This document shows, one piece after another, positions 35,008 to 43,907 of a stretch of 64,000 nucleotides of DNA. The stretch covers positions 62,001-126,000 of the forward strand of contig NZ_JODM01000020.1 of the NCBI RefSeq assembly GCF_000717995.1, written 5' to 3'. Origin of the DNA: Streptomyces violaceorubidus (GTDB taxonomy: Bacteria; Actinomycetota; Actinomycetes; Streptomycetales; Streptomycetaceae). Position 1 is the first letter of the stretch. Each line of letters begins with the position of its first letter. The position numbers and the translations under genes were made by a program. Under the pieces are notes generated by a model, which was not told where the DNA came from, did no database searches, and was given only the letters and a program-made list of their open reading frames with translations.

Positions 35008-35040
35008 GGTCTTCCTGGTACCCGTGGTCCCAGGAAGACC
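35008..35040. promoter_or_regulatory. Operator between the XRE regulator and the SDR gene
   Basis: GGTCTTCCTGG (35008-35018) and CCAGGAAGACC (35030-35040) are perfect 11-bp inverted arms with an 11-base spacer (centre distance two turns). The only such structure in the divergent promoter region. Confidence 0.75.
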
Positions 35041-35083
35041 GGACGCCTGGCTGCCCGCACCGGCGCGCCGCACGCTTGGCCCC

Positions 35084-35791
35084 ATGACGACCACACTGAT
35101 CACCGGAGCCAACAAGGGCCTCGGCTTCGAGACGGCCCGCCGTCTCCTCGCCGCGGGCCACATCGTCTACGCCGCCGCCCGCGATCCCGAGCGCGGCCGC
35201 CGCGCCGCCGCGGAACTGGGCGCGCGCCCCCTCGTCCTGGACGTCACCGACGACGCCTCGGTCGCCGCCGCCGTGCGGACCGTGGCGGCCGACGGCGGCC
35301 TGGACGTACTGGTCAACAACGCCGGCGTCGAGCAGCGCGGCGAGCACAACTCGGTGACGGGGGCGCAGGACACGACCGCCGACCTGCTGCGCACGGTCTT
35401 CGAGACCAACGTCTTCGGTCTGGTGCGCGTTACCCACGCGTTCCTGCCCCTGTTGCGCCGCTCCGCCGCACCCGTCGTGGTCAACGTGAGCAGCGGGCTG
35501 GCCTCCCTGACCGGACTCACCTCGCCGCGGAGCCCGGGGTACGGGTACCCGGGCCTCGCCTACCCGGCGTCCAAGACCGCCGTCAACGCGCTGACCGTGC
35601 AGTACGCGAAGGCGTTTCCCGGGATGCGGATCAACGCGGTCGAACCCGGCTTCACCGCGACCGACCTGAACGGCAACACCGGCACGCAGACCGTGGCCGA
35701 GGGCGCCGAGGTCATCGTCCGGATGGCCCGGCTGGGCCCGGACGGACCCACCGGGGGCTACTTCGACGCGGCGGGCCCGCTGCCCTGGTGA
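35084..35791 (+). CDS. Short-chain dehydrogenase/reductase
   Basis: 235 residues. TTTLITGANKGLGFETARRL is the NADP(H) loop, LDVLVNNAGVE the NNAG strand, NVSSG the catalytic Ser, and YPASKTAVNALTV the catalytic Tyr-x3-Lys. INAVEPGFTATDLNG closes the fold. Substrate unknown. The gene faces the XRE regulator and is its likely target. Confidence 0.92.
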   Translation: MTTTLITGANKGLGFETARRLLAAGHIVYAAARDPERGRRAAAELGARPLVLDVTDDASVAAAVRTVAADGGLDVLVNNAGVEQRGEHNSVTGAQDTTADLLRTVFETNVFGLVRVTHAFLPLLRRSAAPVVVNVSSGLASLTGLTSPRSPGYGYPGLAYPASKTAVNALTVQYAKAFPGMRINAVEPGFTATDLNGNTGTQTVAEGAEVIVRMARLGPDGPTGGYFDAAGPLPW

Positions 35792-35837
35792 CGCCCGGGG
35801 CACCGGCCGCGGGACGGGGCCGGCCGCCGGAGGGGCC

Positions 35838-36041
35838 CTAGCAGCCCGCGGGGCTCGGCCTGCCGCGTGAGACGACCCGGGTGCCGTGGTCGTCGACGAC
35901 GCGGGCCTGGAGCGAACCGCAGGCGCACCGGGTCCACAGGGTGCCGCCCGCCCCGGTGGGGTGGGCGGACAGCACCTGGAAGGGCTCGGCACCGTCGGGC
36001 CACCCGCAGTGCGGGCAGGCGACACCGGTCGTGCTGGGCAT
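35838..36041 (-). CDS. Small zinc-ribbon protein
   Basis: 67 residues. CPHCGWPDG and WTRCACGSLQARVVDDHGTR give two Cys pairs (CxxC and CxC) for one zinc site, and the protein ends SPAGC. Such short actinobacterial zinc-ribbon proteins have no known function. ATG 36041 with GAGGAGTCGCC upstream on the minus strand. Divergent from the LysR gene. Confidence 0.72.
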   Translation of the reverse strand: MPSTTGVACPHCGWPDGAEPFQVLSAHPTGAGGTLWTRCACGSLQARVVDDHGTRVVSRGRPSPAGC

Positions 36042-36150
36042 GGCGACTCCTCGTGCGTCAGTGGTACGTCGGGATGCTGGTGTGGGCCTCGGTCCCACCG
36101 TGGCGCCACTGACAGGGTGCGGCCACGGATCCGTTCACGTCCAGGTTGAC

Positions 36151-36170
36151 TTCACGGACTCCACCGTGAA
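36151..36170. promoter_or_regulatory. Inverted repeat at the LysR start, probable autoregulatory box
   Basis: TTCACGG-ACTCCA-CCGTGAA, perfect 7-bp arms. A second, overlapping palindrome TGAAG-N6-CTTCA spans 36167-36182 and reaches the start codon. Sites this close to the start suggest repression of the regulator by itself. Confidence 0.6.
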
Positions 36171-36181
36171 GCGTGCACTTC

Positions 36182-37087
36182 ATGATTGACCTGCGCAGGC
36201 TGCACGTGCTGCGGGCCGTCGCCCACTACGGCACCGTCACCGCGGCGGCCCGTGCCCTGCACTTCACCCCCTCGGCCGCCTCGCAGCAGATCCGGCAGCT
36301 CGCCCGGGACCTGGGCGTCGACCTGCTGGAGCCGCAGGGGCGCGGGGTGCGGCTCACGGCGGCCGCGGAGAGCCTGCTGGAACACGCCGACGCGATCGAG
36401 GCCCGCTGGGACGAGGCCGAACAGGACCTGCGGGCGGGGGAGGGGACCCCCGCCGGGGCGCTGCGGGTGACGGGATTCCCGGTCGCCGTCTCCGTCCTGC
36501 TGGCGCCGATGGCGGCGCGGCTGCGCGAGCGGCACCCCCGGCTGTCGGTGCGGATCCGGGAGGTGGAGGTGGCGGAGAGCTTCGACCTGCTCTTCGAGGG
36601 GGAGAGCGACCTGGCGGTGGTGGAGGCGACCCCCGCCAGCCCGCCGTCGGCCGACACCCGCTTCGAGCAGCGGCCGCTCCTGGACGAGCCGTTCGATCTG
36701 GTCCTCCCCGCGGACCATCCGCTGGCCGGACGGGAGGAGGCCGACCTCGCCGACGTGGCCCACGAGGCCTGGATCGCGCCGCTGCCGCAGAGTCCCTGCC
36801 GGACGCACCTGGTGGCGGCGTGCGGTGCCGCCGGGTTCACTCCCGACGTGGTCCATCTCGCGGTGGACTGGAACGTCACGGCCCACCTGGTCGCCCACGG
36901 GCTCGGCGTCGCGCTGGTGCCCCGGCTCGCCCGGCTGACGCCCGAGCTGCCGATCGTCCGCGTGCCCTGTGCCGGACGGCCGCACCGCAAGCTGCTGACC
37001 TGCACGCGCGGCGGTGGTCACCGACGTCCTGCGGTCGCGGCCGCGCTGGAGGAACTGCGCGCGCTGGCCGCCGCGGCGGTGGCCTGA
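36182..37087 (+). CDS. LysR-family transcriptional regulator
   Basis: 301 residues. MIDLRRLHVLRAVAHYGTVT, ALHFTPSAASQQIRQLARDL form the HTH; LRVTGFPVAVSVLLAPMAAR starts the effector domain. ATG 36182 begins the canonical LysR N-terminus; GTG 36173 would add three residues. In Streptomyces such LysR proteins (ArgP/IciA-like subgroup) often regulate exporters, but the divergent neighbour here is the small zinc-ribbon gene. A perfect terminator hairpin follows. Confidence 0.9.
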   Translation: MIDLRRLHVLRAVAHYGTVTAAARALHFTPSAASQQIRQLARDLGVDLLEPQGRGVRLTAAAESLLEHADAIEARWDEAEQDLRAGEGTPAGALRVTGFPVAVSVLLAPMAARLRERHPRLSVRIREVEVAESFDLLFEGESDLAVVEATPASPPSADTRFEQRPLLDEPFDLVLPADHPLAGREEADLADVAHEAWIAPLPQSPCRTHLVAACGAAGFTPDVVHLAVDWNVTAHLVAHGLGVALVPRLARLTPELPIVRVPCAGRPHRKLLTCTRGGGHRRPAVAAALEELRALAAAAVA

Positions 37088-37093
37088 CGCACG

Positions 37094-37127
37094 ACGGGAC
37101 CGGAGCTCGGGCGAGCTCCGGTCCCGT
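37094..37127. terminator. Bidirectional intrinsic terminator
   Basis: A 15-bp perfect stem (37094-37108 with 37113-37127) and a 4-base loop GGGC lie between the convergent LysR and FMN-reductase genes. Confidence 0.9.
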
Positions 37128-37145
37128 ACGCGCCGCTCGCGCCGG

Positions 37146-37709
37146 TCAGGCGGCGAGGACCTCGTCGGCGTGGCCGTGCAGCTGGGCGACGACCTCGGTC
37201 AGCTGGGCGGCGACCTCGGCGTCGTCCGCCGGGTGGGTCTCGGCGAAGCGGGTCACCGAGCCGGGGATGGAGAGCTTGATCTCCTCGATCACCTTGCCAC
37301 CGGCGATGCCCACGGCCTTGCGGGCCTCGTCCTGCGCCCACACGCCGCCGTACTGGCCGAAGGCGGTGCCGACGACGGCGACCGGCTTGCCGCCGAAGGC
37401 GCCCGCGCCGAAGGGGCGGGACAGCCAGTCGATGGCGTTCTTCAGGACGGCCGGGATGGTGCCGTTGTACTCGGGCGAGAAGAGCAGGAAGGCCTGCGCG
37501 CTCTGGGCGGCCTCGCGCAGCTTCGCGGCGGCGGCCGGGACGCTGCCCTCGACGTCGATGTCCTCGTTGTAGAAGGGGATGTCGGCGAGCCCTTCGAACA
37601 GCTGCACGTCGGCGCCCTCCGGCGCGAACTTGACGGCGGCTTCGGCGAGCTGACGGTTGTGCGAACCGGCGCGAAGGCTGCCGACGAGCGCGAGGATGCG
37701 GACAGACAT
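37146..37709 (-). CDS. NADPH-dependent FMN reductase
   Basis: 187 residues of flavodoxin-like fold. ILALVGSLRAGSHNRQLAEA is the phosphate/FMN loop (GSxRxxSxN) and FSPEYNGTIPAVLKNAIDWL the second flavin loop (SPEYN). It reduces FMN, quinones or azo compounds with NADPH. It is divergent from a TetR gene, and two identical palindromic boxes lie between them, so the TetR protein probably represses it and inducing electrophiles relieve this (inference). RBS GGGAGTACT before ATG 37709. Confidence 0.92.
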   Translation of the reverse strand: MSVRILALVGSLRAGSHNRQLAEAAVKFAPEGADVQLFEGLADIPFYNEDIDVEGSVPAAAAKLREAAQSAQAFLLFSPEYNGTIPAVLKNAIDWLSRPFGAGAFGGKPVAVVGTAFGQYGGVWAQDEARKAVGIAGGKVIEEIKLSIPGSVTRFAETHPADDAEVAAQLTEVVAQLHGHADEVLAA

Positions 37710-37768
37710 GAGTACTCCCACTGCTGAACAGGTGATGGCGGGCGGGCCGAAACACGGCGGTTACGATC

Positions 37769-37816
37769 CGGACCGAGGTCCGTTTAATTTCTAACATCTC
37801 AAACGGACCGCGGTCC
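37769..37816. promoter_or_regulatory. Paired TetR operators
   Basis: CGGACCGAGGTCCG (37769-37782) and CGGACCGCGGTCC (37804-37816) are near-identical palindromes with centres 35 bp apart, each flanked by AAAC/GTTT facing the AT-rich core TTTAATTTCTAAC. Placement covers both divergent promoters. Confidence 0.8.
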
Positions 37817-37847
37817 AGTTTTCTTCCCGATGCTCTACGCTGGCTTC

Positions 37848-38519
37848 ATGTCCGCCGCCCTGCCGCCCTCCTTCCCGATGCCCCCGGACGCCGTCGGCCC
37901 GTCCGAACTGCTCCAGCTCGGCACGGGCGCCGAGGAGGACGAGCCCTGCCTGCGGGCCGACGCCGCACGCAACCGGGCCCGGCTGCTGGAGGCCGCCGGA
38001 CGCCTGGTCGCCGAGCACGGCGCGGCCGCCCTCACCATGGAGGCGGTGGCCGCCGAGGCCCGTGTCGGCAAGGGCACCGTCTTCCGCCGCTTCGGCGACC
38101 GCACCGGCCTGCTCGCGGCGCTCCTGGACCACTCCGAGCGCAAGTTCCAGGCCGCGCTCCTGAGCGGTCCGCCGCCCCTGGGTCCCGGCGCACCGCCGGT
38201 CGAGCGGCTGCGGGCCTTCGGCTGCGCGCTGCTGCGCCGCTCCATCGACGAGCTCGATCTGCAACTCGCCGCCGAGCCGAGCGCGGAACGCCGCCACACG
38301 GCCGCGCCGCGCCGCTTCCTGCTCGGCCACCTCGCCCTGCTGCTGCGGGAGGCGGTGCCGGACGGCGACAGCGGGCTCCTGTCCCACACACTGCTGGCGT
38401 ATCTCGACGCCGCGCTGATCCACCACCTCACCGCCCAGTGCGGGCTGCCCCCGGAGCGGCTGCGGACCGGCTGGCTCGACCTGGTCGCCCGGGTGACCCG
38501 CACCGACCCCGCGGTCTGA
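37848..38519 (+). CDS. TetR-family repressor
   Basis: 223 residues. Residues about 38-85 are the TetR HTH (ARNRARLLEAAGRLVAEHGA, LTMEAVAAEARVGKGTVFRR); the rest is the ligand domain. The 35-residue N-terminal extension is more than usual. ATG 37848 is the only good start in frame. Divergent from the FMN reductase with paired operators between, so it likely controls both genes. Confidence 0.9.
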   Translation: MSAALPPSFPMPPDAVGPSELLQLGTGAEEDEPCLRADAARNRARLLEAAGRLVAEHGAAALTMEAVAAEARVGKGTVFRRFGDRTGLLAALLDHSERKFQAALLSGPPPLGPGAPPVERLRAFGCALLRRSIDELDLQLAAEPSAERRHTAAPRRFLLGHLALLLREAVPDGDSGLLSHTLLAYLDAALIHHLTAQCGLPPERLRTGWLDLVARVTRTDPAV

Positions 38520-38579
38520 ACTCCGTCCGCGGTCAACGACGTTGCCCCGCCCCAGGCCCCGCCTCCGGCTTCTGCCAGG

Positions 38580-39626
38580 ATGCCGTACGTCATGGTGCAG
38601 ATACCGAATCCGCCGCCCCCCGATCCCTCCGCGGCGCGCTCCGTGCCCACCAGTGCGGATGTGGCCCGCCTGGCCGGCGTCTCGCGCGCGACCGTCTCCT
38701 ACGTCCTCAACAACACCGGCGCCGTACGGATCAGCGAAGCCACCCGCCGCCGCGTCCGCGAGGCCGCCCGGGAACTCGGCTACGTCCCGCACGCCGCGGC
38801 CCGCTCCCTGCGCGCCGGACACAGCCGCATGGTCCTGATGCCGGCGCCGTCCTTTCCCGCCGGCCCGCTCTACAGCCGCTTCGTCGGCGAACTCCAGGGG
38901 GCGCTGGGCCGCCTCGACTACACCGTCGTGCAGTACGGCACCGTCGGCGCCCACGGCGACGAGGCCGCCCGCGCCTGGGCCGAGCTGCGCCCGGTCGCCG
39001 TCCTGGCCCCCGGTTCCGACCTCGGCCCGCAGGGCGTGCAGGTCCTCAAACGCTCCGGCGCCCGGGCCGTGCTCACCCTCGGCCCCGAGGCCGTCGAGGG
39101 AGCACACGCCCTGCTCACCGACCAGGAGGGCGTCGGCCGCAGCGCGACCCGCCACCTCTACGACCGCGGACGCCGCAGCATCGGCGTCGTCGTGCCCGCC
39201 GAAGGAGGCCTGGACGTCTTCTCGGCACCGCGTCTCGCCGGCGCCCGGCACGCCGTGGCCGGCACCGACGCCACGGTCACCGAGCTACCCCTCGCCTACG
39301 ACGAAGGGGACGCCGCGCGCCTCGCGGCGCGCTGGCGCCCCCTGGGGCTCGACGCGGTGTTCGCGTACAACGACGAATACGCGATGCTGCTGATGCGGGC
39401 CCTTCAGGACGAGGGCCTCCACATCCCCGGCGACGCCGCGGTGATCGGCGCCGACGACCTGATGCTGGGCCGGCTGCTGCGGCCCCGGCTGAGCACCGTC
39501 CACCTGGAACTGCCCGCCGGCCGCGACCTGGCCGCACTCGTCGACCGGGCGGTGCACGACCCCGGCGCCGCGCCCGAGCGCCACAAGGTGCTGGGCGCGA
39601 CGGTGGTGCACCGGGAGTCGAGCTGA
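38580..39626 (+). CDS. LacI-family transcriptional regulator
   Basis: 348 residues. TSADVARLAGVSRATVSYVL and NNTGAVRISEATRRRVREAA form the LacI HTH with hinge; GYVPHAAARSLRAGHSRMVL opens the periplasmic-binding-like sensor domain and AVIGADDLMLGRLLRPRLST is the classic GxDD segment. Start uncertain between ATG 38580 (AGGATG too close) and ATG 38592 (MVQIPNPP, better spacing). No sugar gene is adjacent, so its target is probably elsewhere. Confidence 0.9.
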   Translation: MPYVMVQIPNPPPPDPSAARSVPTSADVARLAGVSRATVSYVLNNTGAVRISEATRRRVREAARELGYVPHAAARSLRAGHSRMVLMPAPSFPAGPLYSRFVGELQGALGRLDYTVVQYGTVGAHGDEAARAWAELRPVAVLAPGSDLGPQGVQVLKRSGARAVLTLGPEAVEGAHALLTDQEGVGRSATRHLYDRGRRSIGVVVPAEGGLDVFSAPRLAGARHAVAGTDATVTELPLAYDEGDAARLAARWRPLGLDAVFAYNDEYAMLLMRALQDEGLHIPGDAAVIGADDLMLGRLLRPRLSTVHLELPAGRDLAALVDRAVHDPGAAPERHKVLGATVVHRESS

Positions 39627-39645
39627 CCCGCGGCCGACCCGGCCG

Positions 39646-40041
39646 CTACCGGCCTTCCTGGCCGTTCTGCCCGGCCTGCGCCTGCTGCTCGGCGACCGCC
39701 TTGCGGACCTCGTCCATGTCCAGCTTCCGGGCCTGGCCGATCACGTCGGTGAGGGCCTCCTCCGGCAGCGCGCCCGGCTGCGCGAACACGGCCACCTGGT
39801 CCCGCACGATCATCAGCGTCGGAATCGACTGGATGCCGAAGGCCTGCGCCAGCTCCGGCTGCGCCTCGGTGTCCACCTTGCCGAACACCAGGTCCGGGTT
39901 GGCCTCCGCCGCCTTCTCGTAGACCGGGGCGAACTGACGGCACGGACCGCACCAGGACGCCCAGAAGTCGATCAGCACGAACTCGTTGTCCGTGACCGTC
40001 TGGTCGAAGTTCTCCTTGGTGAGTTCCACGGTGCTGGTCAT
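39646..40041 (-). CDS. trxA: Thioredoxin
   Basis: 131 residues. EFVLIDFWASWCGPCRQFAP holds the redox pair Cys31/Cys34, and SIPTLMIVRDQ the cis-Pro loop. A C-terminal extension of about 20 residues rich in Ala/Gln follows the core. Cytoplasmic dithiol-disulfide reductase. It is divergent from a flavin disulfide reductase, so the two may share a redox-responsive promoter. GAGGTGATC... on the complement gives GAGG-type RBS upstream of ATG 40041. Confidence 0.93.
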   Translation of the reverse strand: MTSTVELTKENFDQTVTDNEFVLIDFWASWCGPCRQFAPVYEKAAEANPDLVFGKVDTEAQPELAQAFGIQSIPTLMIVRDQVAVFAQPGALPEEALTDVIGQARKLDMDEVRKAVAEQQAQAGQNGQEGR

Positions 40042-40162
40042 GAGGTGATCCCTCTTCCTGGTTGCGGGGGGACAAGCCATCGGCACAACACTGCCGACCT
40101 GGTGGGTATTCCGCGCACGTACCCATGTGGCCACCTCGCACACCACCCACCAGACTGGCCCC

Positions 40163-41596
40163 ATGACGCAATCGGATTCCCTCACGTACGACGTCGTGGT
40201 GATCGGCGCGGGCCCCGTCGGTGAGAACGTCGCCGACCGCACCCGCGCGGCCGGGCTGTCCACCGCCATCGTGGAGAGCGAACTGGTCGGCGGCGAGTGC
40301 TCCTACTGGGCCTGCATGCCCAGCAAGGCCCTGCTGCGCCCGGTCATCGCCCGCGCGGACGCCCGCCGCCTGCCCGGCCTCGCCCGGGCGAACGAGGAAC
40401 CCCTCGACGCGCAGGCCGTCCTCGCCCGCCGCGACGAGTTCACCTCGCACTGGAAGGACGACGGCCAGGTCCAATGGGTCGAGGGCATCGGCGCCGACCT
40501 GTACCGCGGCCAGGGACGCCTCGCCGGCCCCCGCACCGTGGAGGTGGCCGGCCCCGACGGCACCCGCCGGCCCCTGACCGCCCGGCACGCCGTCGCCGTC
40601 TGCACCGGCAGCGCCGCAGCCCTGCCCCCGCTGCCCGGCCTGGCCGAGGTACGCCCCTGGACCAGCCGCGAGGCCACCAGCGCCGAGAGCGCGCCCGGCC
40701 GGCTGATCGTCGTCGGCGGCGGAGTCGTCGCCGTCGAGATGGCCACCGCCTGGCAGGCCCTCGGCTCCCGGGTCACGATGCTGGTGCGCGGCGACGGCGG
40801 CCTGCTCGCCCGGATGGAGCCCTTCGCCGGGGAACTGGTCGCCGAGGCGCTCACCGAGGCCGGCGTGGACCTGCGCACCGGCGTCTCCGTCGAGTCCGTC
40901 ACCCGCGAGAACGGCACCGTCGTCGCCGTCACCGACACCGGCGACCGCCTGGAGGCCGACGAGATCCTCTTCGCCACCGGCCGCACGCCGCGCACCGGCG
41001 ACATCGGCCTGGAGACCGTCGGCCTGGAGCCGGGCTCCTGGCTGCCCGTCGACGACAGCCTCCGGGTGGCGGGCCACGACTGGCTCTACGCCGTCGGCGA
41101 CGTCAACCACCGCGCCCTCCTCACCCACCAGGGCAAGTACCAGGCGCGCATCGCGGGCGCCGCCATCGCCGCCCGCGCGTCCGGCGTACCGATCCTGGAG
41201 TCCGACCCCTGGGGCGCGCACGCCGCGACCGCCGACCACGACGCCGTACCCCAGGTGGTCTTCACCGACCCCGAGGCGGCGTCCGTCGGCCTGAGCCTGG
41301 CCGAGGCCGAGCAGGCGGGCCACCGGGTGCGCGCCGTCGACGTCGACATCGCGGTGGCGGGATCGAGCCTGTACGGCGACGGCTACAAGGGCCGCGCCCG
41401 CATGGTGGTCGACCTTCAGGACGAGATCGTCCGCGGCGTCACCTTCGTCGGACCCGGCGTCGGCGAACTGATCCACTCCGCGACCGTCGCCGTCGCCGGC
41501 CGGGTGCCGGTCAGCCGCCTGTGGCACGCGGTGCCGTCGTACCCGACGATCAGCGAGGTGTGGCTGAGGTTGCTGGAGGCGTACCGGGACAACTGA
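40163..41596 (+). CDS. Class I pyridine nucleotide-disulfide oxidoreductase
   Basis: 477 residues. YDVVVIGAGPVGENVADRTR is the FAD loop; GGECSYWACMPSKALLRP contains Cys46-X4-Cys51, the redox-active disulfide of lipoamide dehydrogenase/mercuric reductase-type enzymes; LIVVGGGVVAVEMATAWQAL is the NAD(P) fold; LYAVGDVNHRALLTHQG the second FAD motif; HAVPSYPTISEVWLRLLEAY the dimer-domain end with His. The substrate disulfide is unknown. Divergent from thioredoxin across 121 bases. Confidence 0.92.
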   Translation: MTQSDSLTYDVVVIGAGPVGENVADRTRAAGLSTAIVESELVGGECSYWACMPSKALLRPVIARADARRLPGLARANEEPLDAQAVLARRDEFTSHWKDDGQVQWVEGIGADLYRGQGRLAGPRTVEVAGPDGTRRPLTARHAVAVCTGSAAALPPLPGLAEVRPWTSREATSAESAPGRLIVVGGGVVAVEMATAWQALGSRVTMLVRGDGGLLARMEPFAGELVAEALTEAGVDLRTGVSVESVTRENGTVVAVTDTGDRLEADEILFATGRTPRTGDIGLETVGLEPGSWLPVDDSLRVAGHDWLYAVGDVNHRALLTHQGKYQARIAGAAIAARASGVPILESDPWGAHAATADHDAVPQVVFTDPEAASVGLSLAEAEQAGHRVRAVDVDIAVAGSSLYGDGYKGRARMVVDLQDEIVRGVTFVGPGVGELIHSATVAVAGRVPVSRLWHAVPSYPTISEVWLRLLEAYRDN

Positions 41597-41732
41597 CGGT
41601 CACCGCGGGTCGGGACGCCCGGGCCGCGTGCTGTCGTACCTCGGCATGGAGGAACTCGGGCCGAGCGGTGCCCGGCAGGCGGCTCGTGGGCCGAGCCGGC
41701 TGCCGCCCCGTGGTCGTGGGCCCGGCGGCCGG

Positions 41733-42401
41733 TCAGACCGCCGGGCCGGGCAGATCGAACCCCAGCGCCGACGCCGCCCGCTCCGGCGTCGGCTGGGACC
41801 AGAGATCCGCCATCGCCGCGTTCGACGCCAGCGAGCGCGGCTCGGCCCGGTCCAGGTACAGGGTGCCGTCGAGGTGGTCCGTCTCGTGCTGCACGATCCG
41901 GGCCGGCCAGCCCGCGAACACCTCGTCCACCGCCCGCCCGTGCTCGTCCCGCGCCCGCAGCCGCACCTCGGCCGGGCGCGCCACCACCGCCTGCCAGCCC
42001 GGCACGCTCAGACAGCCCTCGAAGAACGCGGCCCGCCCCGCGCCGACCGGCTCGTACGACGGATTGACCAGCACCCGGAACGGCTGCGGCACCCGCCCCC
42101 GGGCCACCCGCACCTCGTCCGGCACCGGCGCCGGATCCTCGATCACCGCGATCCTCAGCCCCACCCCCACCTGCGGTGCGGCCAGCCCGACACCCGGCGC
42201 CGCGTGCATGGTCAGCCGCAGCGCCTCGACGAACCGGACGAGGAGCGCGGGCGCCAACTGCCCGTCGTACGGCTCGGCCGAGCGCCGCAGCACCGGGTCC
42301 CCGGCCGCGACGATCGGCAACGGGCCGCCGGCGGCGAGCAGTTCCTCGACCCGCTCGGCAAGCGGGGCACGATCACTCGGATTTCCCGTCGCGGTTCCCA
42401 T
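41733..42401 (-). CDS. def: Peptide deformylase
   Basis: 222 residues. GVGLAAPQVG, EGCLSVPG and QHETDHLDG are the three deformylase motifs, giving the Cys and two His metal ligands and the catalytic Glu. It removes the N-formyl group from nascent proteins. Streptomycetes have several copies. ATG 42401 gives MGTATGNPSD; an upstream start would add ten non-conserved residues. Downstream of the TPR gene on the same strand. Confidence 0.95.
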   Translation of the reverse strand: MGTATGNPSDRAPLAERVEELLAAGGPLPIVAAGDPVLRRSAEPYDGQLAPALLVRFVEALRLTMHAAPGVGLAAPQVGVGLRIAVIEDPAPVPDEVRVARGRVPQPFRVLVNPSYEPVGAGRAAFFEGCLSVPGWQAVVARPAEVRLRARDEHGRAVDEVFAGWPARIVQHETDHLDGTLYLDRAEPRSLASNAAMADLWSQPTPERAASALGFDLPGPAV

Positions 42402-42446
42402 CGCGCCAGGATGCCACGGCCGGGGTGCCACGCCCGGGGTGCGCGC

Positions 42447-42788
42447 TCAGAGTTCGGCGAAGTCGCCCGCGAGCGCCGAGGCGATCCGCAGCTGGGCGTC
42501 GGCCTCCTCCTGCCGCCCCTGCCGCTCCAGGGTGCGGCCCAGCATCAGCCGGGCGTACTGCTCGACCGGGTCGCGCTCGACGAGGATCCGCAGCTCCGCC
42601 TCCGCCCGACGCAGCTGGGCCGAGTGGTAGTAGGAACGCGCCAGCAGCAGCCGCGGGCCGGTCTGCTCGGGCACCTCCGCGACCAGGGGGCCCAGGACGC
42701 GGGCCGCGGCGGCGTAGTCCTTGGCGTCGAAGAACATCCGCGCGCGCTCCCAGCGCTCCGCCGGCGTTCCGTGGTCGTAGTACGTCAT
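42447..42788 (-). CDS. TPR-repeat protein
   Basis: 113 residues forming about three tetratricopeptide helices pairs (RWERARMFFDAKDYAAAARV, TGPRLLLARSYYHSAQLRRA, EQYARLMLGRTLERQGRQEE). No catalytic domain; protein-protein scaffold. ATG 42788 begins MTYYDHGTPAERWERA. Upstream of def by 45 bases on the same strand, so possibly co-transcribed. Confidence 0.88.
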   Translation of the reverse strand: MTYYDHGTPAERWERARMFFDAKDYAAAARVLGPLVAEVPEQTGPRLLLARSYYHSAQLRRAEAELRILVERDPVEQYARLMLGRTLERQGRQEEADAQLRIASALAGDFAEL

Positions 42789-42941
42789 GTCCACTCGAGC
42801 CTCCTTCGACCCCTCCAACCACGCGACACCGTTGAACATTCCACTACTGATCCGGGTGCGCGTGGAGGCGCTGTCGCCCGCCACGGTGACGGCCCGCGGT
42901 CCGACGGACGCGAAGGCCCCGCCGGGTCTAGGTTGGGCGGC

Positions 42942-43907
42942 ATGAGCAACCTTGATCGCGAGGCCGCACCCAGTCTCTGCGGCGGCCGCGGCTTCGTGAT
43001 GACGGAGCCCGTACGGGAACTTCTCAGCCCTCGCCGGGTCCCGCTCGGCGAGTCCACCGAGGTCCGCCGACTGCTGCCCAACCTGGGCCGGCGCATGGTC
43101 GGCGCCTGGTGTTTCGTCGACCACTACGGCCCCGACGACATCGCCGACGAGCCCGGCATGCAGGTGCCCCCGCACCCGCACATGGGCCTGCAGACGGTGA
43201 GCTGGCTGCACGAGGGCGAGGTGCTGCACCGCGACTCCACGGGCAGCCGCCAGACCATCCGCCCGCGCCAGCTGGGCCTGATGACCTCCGGCCGCGCGAT
43301 CAGCCACTCGGAGGAGAGCCCCCGCCCGCACGCCCGCCTCCTGCACGGCGCGCAGCTGTGGGTGGCCCTCCCGGACGCCCACCGGCACACCGTCCCCCAC
43401 TTCGAGTTCCACGCCGAGCTGCCCCGGGTCACCGCCCCGGGCCTGGCGGCCACCGTGCTCCTCGGCACCCTCGACACCGCCACCTCGCCCGGCACCACGT
43501 ACACCCCCCTGGTCGGCGCCGACCTGACCCTCACCGGCGGCACGGACGTACGCCTGCCGCTGGAACGGGACTTCGAGTACGCCGTCCTGGCCATGAGCGG
43601 CGAGGCCCACGTCGACGGCGTGCCCCTGGTACCGGGCTCGATGCTCTACCTCGGCTGCGGTCGCGCCGAGTTGCCCCTGCGCGCCGACTCGGACGCGGGC
43701 CTGATGCTCCTGGGCGGCGAGCCGTTCGAGGAGGAGCTGATCATGTTCTGGAACTGGATCGGGCGCTCCCAGGAGGAGATCGAGCAGGCCCGGCGGGACT
43801 GGATGGAAGGGACACGGTTCGGCAAGGTGAAGGGGTACGACGGAGCGCCACTGCCTGCACCGGAACTGCCGCCGGTGCCGTTGCAACCGCGGGGAAGGGT
43901 GCGCTGA
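42942..43907 (+). CDS. Pirin-family bicupin protein
   Basis: 321 residues. VPPHPHMGLQTVSWLHEGEV, HRDSTGSRQTIRPRQLGLMT and ISHSEESP supply the pirin metal-binding His/Glu set in the N-terminal cupin; the C-terminal cupin ends at about 280. Pirins are Fe(II) proteins with quercetinase or redox-sensing roles. ATG 42942; divergent from the TPR gene. Its 3' end opens onto a degenerate region. Confidence 0.93.
   Translation: MSNLDREAAPSLCGGRGFVMTEPVRELLSPRRVPLGESTEVRRLLPNLGRRMVGAWCFVDHYGPDDIADEPGMQVPPHPHMGLQTVSWLHEGEVLHRDSTGSRQTIRPRQLGLMTSGRAISHSEESPRPHARLLHGAQLWVALPDAHRHTVPHFEFHAELPRVTAPGLAATVLLGTLDTATSPGTTYTPLVGADLTLTGGTDVRLPLERDFEYAVLAMSGEAHVDGVPLVPGSMLYLGCGRAELPLRADSDAGLMLLGGEPFEEELIMFWNWIGRSQEEIEQARRDWMEGTRFGKVKGYDGAPLPAPELPPVPLQPRGRVR

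Noticed and set aside
39404..41527. 707-codon frame opposite the flavin disulfide reductase and LacI genes
   Set aside because: Antisense to two well-supported genes; no family resemblance.
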